From NCBI GenBank assembly GCA_947174375.1, contig CAMWIS010000101.1, forward strand, positions 1 to 5,756: 5,756 nt of DNA, read 5' to 3'. This document shows, one piece after another, positions 1 to 4,671 of the stretch. The stretch comes from an uncultured Bacteroidales bacterium (GTDB taxonomy: Bacteria; Bacteroidota; Bacteroidia; Bacteroidales; P3). The notes beneath the pieces were generated by a model. The model ran no database searches and was not told the origin of the DNA. It was given only the letters and a program-made list of their open reading frames with translations. Position numbers and translations under genes: made by a program. The stretch's first letter is position 1. Every line of letters starts with the position of its first letter.

Positions 1-365
1 CCATGGAAACGCCCGCCCCCGACACGGTTCAGACCGAAGCCGTCATCGAGTCGCCCGCGCCCGACCTTGAACCCGTCCCCGCGCCACGCCTCGTCTTTAA
101 AATCCAGTTCGCCAGCTCCTCGACCGACAAGGCCCTCGACGCGCCCGAATTCCAAAACCTGAACCTCCCCGTTCTGAGCAAATACGAAGACAACGGCCTG
201 TTCAAATACTGCTGCGGCGAAGCCGACACGCCCGAAGCGGCGCAGCAAATCCTGCGCCAGGTACAGGAAGCCGGCTTCAAGGATGCGTTCATGGTGGTGT
301 TCTCCAACGGACGCCGCATCTCCACGCAGGAAGCCTACCGCATTTTGCAGGAACGCAACAAATAG
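1..365 (+). CDS. N-acetylmuramoyl-L-alanine amidase, C-terminal SPOR domain (5' end outside window)
   Basis: This is the 3' end of a longer gene. The frame is open to the left edge and the ATG at base 3 is probably an internal Met, because what follows is only a Pro/Glu/Ala-rich linker (about residues 1-28 from that ATG) and one SPOR domain (about 29-118: VFKIQFASSS at its start, then GLFKYCCGEAD, FKDAFMVVFSNGRRIS and a final EAYRIL helix). In Bacteroidota this kind of SPOR domain typically ends a periplasmic amidase that cuts the amide bond between N-acetylmuramic acid and L-alanine in peptidoglycan. SPOR domains bind denuded glycan strands at the division site. The amidase domain itself is not in the window, so the enzyme identity is inferred from the domain type and from the MlaD-family gene that follows 14 bp later, a pairing I know from Bacteroidota genomes. 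The SPOR call is firm; a different SPOR-carrying envelope protein is the main alternative. Confidence 0.78.
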   Translation, partial: METPAPDTVQTEAVIESPAPDLEPVPAPRLVFKIQFASSSTDKALDAPEFQNLNLPVLSKYEDNGLFKYCCGEADTPEAAQQILRQVQEAGFKDAFMVVFSNGRRISTQEAYRILQERNK

Positions 366-374
366 TTAATTTTG
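344..374 (+). promoter_or_regulatory. Bacteroidota-type promoter for the MlaD-family gene
   Basis: TTTG at 344-347 is followed by exactly 19 bases and then TAATTTTG at 367-374. This matches the known Bacteroidota primary-sigma consensus (-33 TTTG, 19-21 bases, -7 TAnnTTTG) at every defined base. The -33 box lies in the last codons of the amidase gene and the -7 box lies just after its stop. The transcription start expected a few bases after the G at 374 would fall at about 377-381, on or next to the ATG at 380. The match is seen directly; activity and start site are inferred. Confidence 0.6.
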
Positions 375-379
375 CATAC

Positions 380-1465
380 ATGAATACAGCAGAATCCCAT
401 CCGTGGCGGCCGTCCAAACAAGCCGTCATCGGCCTCGTGGGCGTGGTGACCGTCGCCCTTTTCGTATGGTTCGCGTTTTTCCTCAAAGGCAAGAACCTGC
501 TTACGGACGAATACGGCTACTATGCCATCTACGAACATACCCACGGCATCAACGTTTCGTCGCCGGTGGTGCTCAACGGCTATAAAATAGGCCGTGTGAG
601 CGCCATCGACTTTGTGTCGCCGACCGACCACCGCATCCGCGTGGAGATGCAGATTCTCAAGAAGTACCAAATACCGGAGAACTCCATCGCCTCGTTGGAA
701 TCGCTGGGTCTGCTCAGCGGCTCGGGCGTGGTCATCCACCTAGGGGACGCCACGGCCGTGAAGAAGCCCGGCAGCGCGTTCGCGACGCATGAAGGCGCCG
801 ACCTGATGGCGCAAATCGCGCCGATTAAAGACCAATTGGGCAACATCTTGGTGTCGGTGGATTCCATCCTCGGCAGCGTGCGCGACGTATTGCACCCCGG
901 CACCGTACAGTCGTTGAGCGAGAGTTTCGCGGCCCTGGAAACGAGCATGAAGAACCTGGCGGCCCTGAGCGGCGACGCCAAGACCCTGCTCCACGACAAG
1001 AAAGACGACCTGGCGGTCATCGTGTCCGACCTCAAGAACCTAAGCGGCACGCTGAGTCAGAACAGCGGCAAAATAGACCATATCATCGACAACTTCGCGG
1101 AGCTGAGCGACACGCTCGTACAGGCCCAACTCGGCCAAAGCATGCAAAGCCTCGGCGAAACAATCCAATCGCTGGAGAACCTGCTCAAGAACATTGAGAA
1201 CGGCGAAGGCTCGGTGGGTCAGTTCCTGCACAACGACACGCTCTACCTCAACATAGAGGAGGCCTCGCGCCAACTGCAACTGCTGTTGGAAGACCTGCGC
1301 CTGCACCCGAGCCGCTACGTGCATATCTCGCTGTTCGGCAAGAAAGACAAGGCGCCGGCGGAGCTGAAAGCCGACAAGGCCGAAGCCGAAAAGCCCGAAA
1401 AACCGGCCAAAGAGAAAGCGACCAAGCCCCGCAAGGCCGCCAAGACGAAAACCGAAACGAAATAA
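380..1465 (+). CDS. MlaD/MCE-family lipid transport protein
   Basis: A 361-residue membrane-anchored MCE protein. MCE proteins form hexameric rings that bind phospholipids in the periplasm and work with an MlaE permease and MlaF ATPase to move lipids between inner and outer membrane. Visible parts: a short cytoplasmic N-terminus; one hydrophobic anchor at about residues 15-35; the MCE domain at about 46-122, with VVLNGYKIGRVSAI (63-76) as the conserved core and LGLLSGSGVVIHLG at its end; a long helical, coiled-coil-like region at about 145-310; the motif NGEGSVGQFLHND (274-286); and DLRLHPSRYVHISLFGKK (305-322), which is typical of Bacteroidota members. The last 40 residues are a Lys/Ala/Glu/Pro-rich low-complexity tail. 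The ATG at 380 gives a normal anchor position. There is no Shine-Dalgarno sequence, as is usual in this phylum. Permease and ATPase genes are not in the window. The gene is flanked by the amidase (14 bp) and hutU (12 bp), both on the same strand. Confidence 0.92.
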   Translation: MNTAESHPWRPSKQAVIGLVGVVTVALFVWFAFFLKGKNLLTDEYGYYAIYEHTHGINVSSPVVLNGYKIGRVSAIDFVSPTDHRIRVEMQILKKYQIPENSIASLESLGLLSGSGVVIHLGDATAVKKPGSAFATHEGADLMAQIAPIKDQLGNILVSVDSILGSVRDVLHPGTVQSLSESFAALETSMKNLAALSGDAKTLLHDKKDDLAVIVSDLKNLSGTLSQNSGKIDHIIDNFAELSDTLVQAQLGQSMQSLGETIQSLENLLKNIENGEGSVGQFLHNDTLYLNIEEASRQLQLLLEDLRLHPSRYVHISLFGKKDKAPAELKADKAEAEKPEKPAKEKATKPRKAAKTKTETK

Positions 1466-1477
1466 ACATCAAACCAT

Positions 1478-3472
1478 ATGAACGAGTTCCAAAAACAGCT
1501 GACGGAAGGCATCCCCGATGTCCTGCCCCAGCCCCAGGCCTACGACACGACCGTAAGCCACGCCCCGAAGCGCAAGGATATCCTGACGCCGGAAGAAAAG
1601 AAACTGGCCATCCGCAACGCGTTGCGCTACTTCCCCGCCAAGCATCACGCGATGCTCGCGCCCGAATTCGCACACGAACTGGAGACCTACGGACGCATAT
1701 ATATGTATCGCCTGCGCCCGACCTATCCGATGTTCGCGCGTCCGATTGAGGAATACCCCGCCAAATGCAAACAGGCGGCGGCCATCATGCTCATGATTCA
1801 GAACAACCTCGACCCGGCCGTGGCGCAACACCCGCACGAGCTGATTACCTACGGCGGCAACGGCGCGGTGTTCCAGAACTGGGCGCAGTACCGCCTGACG
1901 ATGAAATACCTGTCGGAAATGACGGACGAACAGACGCTGGTGATGTACTCCGGCCACCCGATGGGCCTCTACCCCTCGCACAAGGACGCCCCGCGCGTGA
2001 TTGTGACGAACGGCATGATGATTCCGAACCACTCCAAGCCCGACGACTGGGAACGCTACAATGCGTTGGGTGTAACCCAATACGGTCAGATGACGGCCGG
2101 CTCGTATATGTATATCGGCCCGCAGGGTATCGTACACGGCACGACGATTACGGTACTCAACGCCACGCGCCGCATCGGCAAAAAGGCCGCCGGCACGCTG
2201 TTCGTGACCTGCGGTTTGGGCGGCATGAGCGGCGCGCAGCCCAAGGCCGGCAATATCGCCGGCGTGGTGTCGATTACGGCCGAAATCAACCCGATGGCGG
2301 CGCAGAAACGCCACGCCCAGGGTTGGGTGGACGAAATCCATTCGGACTTGGACGAACTCTTTACGTGCGTGAACAAGGCGCGCGCCAACCAGGAAGCCCG
2401 TTCGTTCGCCTACCTCGGCAACGCCGTGGATCTGTGGGAATATATCGCCGAACACAACATCCAGGTGGATCTCGGCTCCGACCAAAGCTCGCTGCACAAC
2501 CCGTTCGCGGGCGGCTACTACCCCGTGGGCTACAGCTTCGAAGAGTCGAACCGCATGATGGCCGAAGAGCCGGAACGCTTCAAGGAAGCCGTTTACGCCT
2601 CGCTGCGCCGTCAGGTCAAGGCCATCAACACCTTGGCCGGCCGCGGGATGTACTTCTTCGACTACGGCAACGCCTTCATGCTTGAATCGAGCCGCGCGGG
2701 CGCGGACATCCTCAAACCGGACGGCCGCTTCAAATACCCCTCGTATGTGGAAGACATCATGGGGCCGATGTGTTTCGACTACGGCTTCGGCCCGTTCCGC
2801 TGGGTCTGCACGTCGGGCAAGGCGGAAGACCTGGATGTGACCGACCATCTGGCGATGGACGTATTGGAGAAACTGGCGGCCGAATCGCCGGCGGAAATCC
2901 AGCAGCAGATGCACGACAACATTACGTGGATCAAGGGCGCGAAGGCCAACAAGTTGGTCGTAGGCTCGCAGGCGCGCATCCTGTATGCGGACGCCGAGGG
3001 CCGTACGCGTATCGCCGCCGCCTTCAACGAAGCCATCAAGTCGGGCAAGCTGTCGGCGCCGGTGGTGTTGGGACGCGACCACCACGACGTTTCCGGTACG
3101 GACTCCCCCTACCGTGAGACCTCCAATATCTACGACGGTTCGATGTTCTGCGCCGACATGGCGGTGCAGAACGTTATCGGCGACTCTTTCCGCGGCGCCA
3201 CGTGGGTGAGCATCCACAACGGCGGCGGCGTGGGCTGGGGCGAAGTGATGAACGGTGGCTTCGGCATGGTGCTGGACGGCAGCGCCGAGGCGGACCGCCG
3301 CCTGCACAGCATGCTGTTCTGGGATGTGAACAACGGCATCTCCCGCCGCTCCTGGGCCCGCAACGAAGGCGCGATGTTCGCCATCAAGCGCGCGATGGAA
3401 GCCGAGCCGCGACTCAAGGTGACGCTGCCCAACCTCGTGGACGACAGCGTGATTGACGGGTGCTGGAAGTAG
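1478..3472 (+). CDS. hutU: Urocanate hydratase (urocanase), long animal-like form
   Basis: A 664-residue cytosolic enzyme of histidine degradation. It adds water to urocanate to give 4-imidazolone-5-propanoate, using tightly bound NAD+ as an electrophile. Family hallmarks: YGGNGAVFQNW (125-135), QMTAGSYMYIGPQGIVHG (204-221), the nucleotide-binding CGLGGMSGAQPKAG (245-258), DLGSDQSSLHNPFAGGYYP (331-349), RDHHDVSGTDSPYRET (533-548) and GATWVSIHNGGGVGWGE (573-589). It is about 100 residues longer than the usual bacterial enzyme (about 555). From memory, segments such as FGPFRWVCTSG (437-447) and VVGSQARILY (494-503) match vertebrate UROC1 more closely than Pseudomonas HutU. The classical signature FQGLPxRICW is replaced by that second segment, so its cysteine is Leu502 here. 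The start ATG is preceded by an A-rich stretch without Shine-Dalgarno. No TAnnTTTG box is visible in the 12-bp gap, so co-transcription with the MlaD-family gene is likely. A strong terminator follows. No other hut gene is present in the window. Confidence 0.96.
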   Translation: MNEFQKQLTEGIPDVLPQPQAYDTTVSHAPKRKDILTPEEKKLAIRNALRYFPAKHHAMLAPEFAHELETYGRIYMYRLRPTYPMFARPIEEYPAKCKQAAAIMLMIQNNLDPAVAQHPHELITYGGNGAVFQNWAQYRLTMKYLSEMTDEQTLVMYSGHPMGLYPSHKDAPRVIVTNGMMIPNHSKPDDWERYNALGVTQYGQMTAGSYMYIGPQGIVHGTTITVLNATRRIGKKAAGTLFVTCGLGGMSGAQPKAGNIAGVVSITAEINPMAAQKRHAQGWVDEIHSDLDELFTCVNKARANQEARSFAYLGNAVDLWEYIAEHNIQVDLGSDQSSLHNPFAGGYYPVGYSFEESNRMMAEEPERFKEAVYASLRRQVKAINTLAGRGMYFFDYGNAFMLESSRAGADILKPDGRFKYPSYVEDIMGPMCFDYGFGPFRWVCTSGKAEDLDVTDHLAMDVLEKLAAESPAEIQQQMHDNITWIKGAKANKLVVGSQARILYADAEGRTRIAAAFNEAIKSGKLSAPVVLGRDHHDVSGTDSPYRETSNIYDGSMFCADMAVQNVIGDSFRGATWVSIHNGGGVGWGEVMNGGFGMVLDGSAEADRRLHSMLFWDVNNGISRRSWARNEGAMFAIKRAMEAEPRLKVTLPNLVDDSVIDGCWK

Positions 3473-3496
3473 CCCGCGTTATTGATTTGACAAGGG

Positions 3497-3529
3497 AAGC
3501 GCCCTCGGGAAACCGAGGGCGCTTTTTTT
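3497..3529 (+). terminator. Strong intrinsic terminator of hutU
   Basis: A perfect 12-bp stem (3497-3508 with 3513-3524, core GCGCCCTCGG) is capped by a GAAA tetraloop (3509-3512) and followed by a run of seven T (3523-3529), 24 bp after the hutU stop. In the opposite direction the hairpin is followed only by CTTCCCTTG, so it should work mainly for + strand transcripts, though it may slow transcripts from the convergent fic gene. Confidence 0.95.
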
Positions 3530-4559
3530 AAAAATACGTTTCAACGGCAAACAGGAACTGTTCGATAAAAATCCGCTTGAACGCCGCGATATTGTTCTGT
3601 TCATAGAACATCAGCATCGCTTTCTTGTAATCAATGGAATCGACCGTTCTAAATGAGATGGGACAATAACCGTAGGCTATCAGGATACCATTGCTTACAA
3701 TACGGGCGGTACGCTTATTGCCGTCTGTAAACGGTTGTATATAACTCAACAAGACAAGCGCCAACAACGCCTTATCGAAAACGCCGGTTTTATCGTTAAT
3801 CAGACGCACGGCATCTTGAAGCGCTTCGCGAATCTGAAATTCATTGTCAAGTGGTTTGTAATTAGTGCCGGTAATGCCCACACGACGATGACGGATATTG
3901 CGTTCAACGTTCAATTCCCTTGTAAGCATGGCATGGATTTCTTCTATGCGGGCCACGCTGAGCGCGTGCAAATAATCCGGTTCATCCAAAATAAAATCCA
4001 AGGCCTCTTTATGATTGAGCAACATAACCGCCTCCTCCTTGGTCTTTCCGCTGGCCGTCTGCTTTTCTTTCAATAGGCGCTCGGTTTCAAGTAGCGAGTA
4101 TGTATTCCCCTCTATTTGTGAAGATTTCCATGACAAATCGATTCCTAAACGCTCAAATTCCTTACGATATTCCCCCTCCGACATCTGTGCCAAATGGCGG
4201 CCGAATTGATTTTGAGCCGAATTAAGCGTATCCAATTCTTCCTTGGAAAACAACTCGACCTTAGGCAAAATATCGTTAATCAGCCTAAAATTAAACGATT
4301 CCTGAATCTGACGTTCATCAATATCCTTATCGAAATACGTATCAAGATTCAAATCCATGGTTACTTGCGCCTGCGGCGTCAACCGATAACGCGTAGCCGG
4401 GCCGCTCCCGACGACCTCTACATTACCGTGCTTTACGGCATCGGCTATCAAACGCTTCATCGTGGCAAGACTCGGAGCGTGGTTCATCGCCGCCGCTATT
4501 TCCGATCTCGATGCTTCCGGATGGAAGTGAAGGTATTGTAATATTTCTACTGGATTCAT
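3528..4559 (-). CDS. Fic-family protein with N-terminal winged helix; catalytic His replaced by Gln
   Basis: A 343-residue protein. Fic enzymes usually transfer AMP from ATP to hydroxyl side chains of target proteins. Visible parts: a winged-helix DNA-binding domain at about 1-65 (EILQYLHFHPEASRSEIAAA and a following recognition helix); a helical region with SSQIEG at 146-151, matching the class II inhibitory motif [S/T]xxxE[G/N] with Glu150 as the ATP-clamping residue; a flap at about 225-238 (RRVGITGTNYKPLD); and the Fic motif at 275-286, which reads QPFTDGNKRTAR. The canonical motif begins with His as the general base; here codon 275 is CAA (bases 3735-3737, - strand). The remaining motif residues (Phe277, Asp279, Gly280, Asn281, Arg283, Arg286) are intact, and the frame is undisturbed, so this is not an obvious pseudogene. 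The ATG at 4559 fits a promoter 20 bp upstream. GC content is clearly lower than in the genes to the left, suggesting acquisition. It may be a non-AMPylating regulator or a variant transferase; target unknown. The stop codon overlaps the hutU terminator. Confidence 0.9.
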   Translation of the reverse strand: MNPVEILQYLHFHPEASRSEIAAAMNHAPSLATMKRLIADAVKHGNVEVVGSGPATRYRLTPQAQVTMDLNLDTYFDKDIDERQIQESFNFRLINDILPKVELFSKEELDTLNSAQNQFGRHLAQMSEGEYRKEFERLGIDLSWKSSQIEGNTYSLLETERLLKEKQTASGKTKEEAVMLLNHKEALDFILDEPDYLHALSVARIEEIHAMLTRELNVERNIRHRRVGITGTNYKPLDNEFQIREALQDAVRLINDKTGVFDKALLALVLLSYIQPFTDGNKRTARIVSNGILIAYGYCPISFRTVDSIDYKKAMLMFYEQNNIAAFKRIFIEQFLFAVETYF

Positions 4560-4578
4560 GCCAAACCATCTATCGGCT

Positions 4579-4614
4579 CAAAATTACACATTTTTCCGGA
4601 AATACCGGCTCAAA
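4579..4614 (-). promoter_or_regulatory. Predicted fic promoter overlapped by operator-like repeats
   Basis: On the - strand TAATTTTG (4586 down to 4579) is an exact match to the Bacteroidota -7 box TAnnTTTG and sits about 20 bp before the fic ATG, giving a leader of roughly 13-17 bases. The nearest upstream TTTG (4614 down to 4611) is 24 bases away, longer than the usual 19-21, so the -33 element is uncertain. The -7 box shares five bases with one copy of the TATCGGCTCAA repeat, and the TTTG lies at the centre of the palindrome. A 10-bp perfect palindrome, TTTCCGGAAA (4593-4602), sits between the two. Protein binding to the repeats would compete with RNA polymerase. Confidence 0.55.
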
Positions 4615-4625
4615 TTGAGCCGATA
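4603..4625. promoter_or_regulatory. Central palindromic operator candidate
   Basis: Half-sites TACCGGCTCAA and TTGAGCCGATA are separated by one A, with one mismatch between arms (C4605 against A4623). It covers the -33 side of the predicted fic promoter. As RNA it could also form a short hairpin at the end of the LRR transcript, but no clean T-run follows in either direction, so a terminator role is unlikely. Confidence 0.6.
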
Positions 4626-4671
4626 AAACCAATTTCTCGCATCTTTTTGAGCCGATAGCTCAGCCGGTAGC

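Larger units (their letters stand above)
4571..4657. repeat. Mirror-symmetric array of four TAYCGGCTCAA repeats (probable operator)
   Basis: Four copies of an 11-bp element occupy the gap between the LRR gene and fic. Two point right: TATCGGCTCAA at 4571 and TACCGGCTCAA at 4603. Two point left: TTGAGCCGATA at 4615-4625 and again at 4647-4657. The inner pair forms a palindrome of 11-bp arms around one base (A4614) with a single mismatch. The outer copies each lie exactly 32 bp outside the inner ones, so the array is symmetric about 4614. A weaker fifth copy (TACCGGCTGA, - strand, 4669-4660) lies just outside. Several copies carry extra A/T (TATCGGCTCAAAA at 4571-4583). The layout resembles a binding site for a dimeric regulator, and the winged helix of the adjacent Fic protein is the obvious candidate; that link is inferred. 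Confidence 0.8.

Noticed and set aside
3..5. ATG at base 3 as a true start of the SPOR protein
   Set aside because: The frame is open before it, no promoter or leader can be seen, and the linker that follows is typical of the middle of a longer amidase.
1469..3307. A very long open frame (about 612 codons) on the - strand opposite hutU, plus other long antisense frames in the GC-rich part
   Set aside because: The + strand frame is an unmistakable urocanase. The antisense translation is rich in His, Arg, Val and Ala without domain motifs, as expected from GC-biased third codon positions.
4603..4625. Palindrome read as a terminator for the LRR gene
   Set aside because: The hairpin is followed by TTTCC on the - strand and by AAAACC on the + strand, not by a T-run, and the same half-sites recur outside the hairpin, which fits protein binding better.
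4651..4671. A functional tRNA gene
   Set aside because: Only the first part resembles a tRNA; the D-stem does not close and no anticodon arm or T-arm follows before the coding region.
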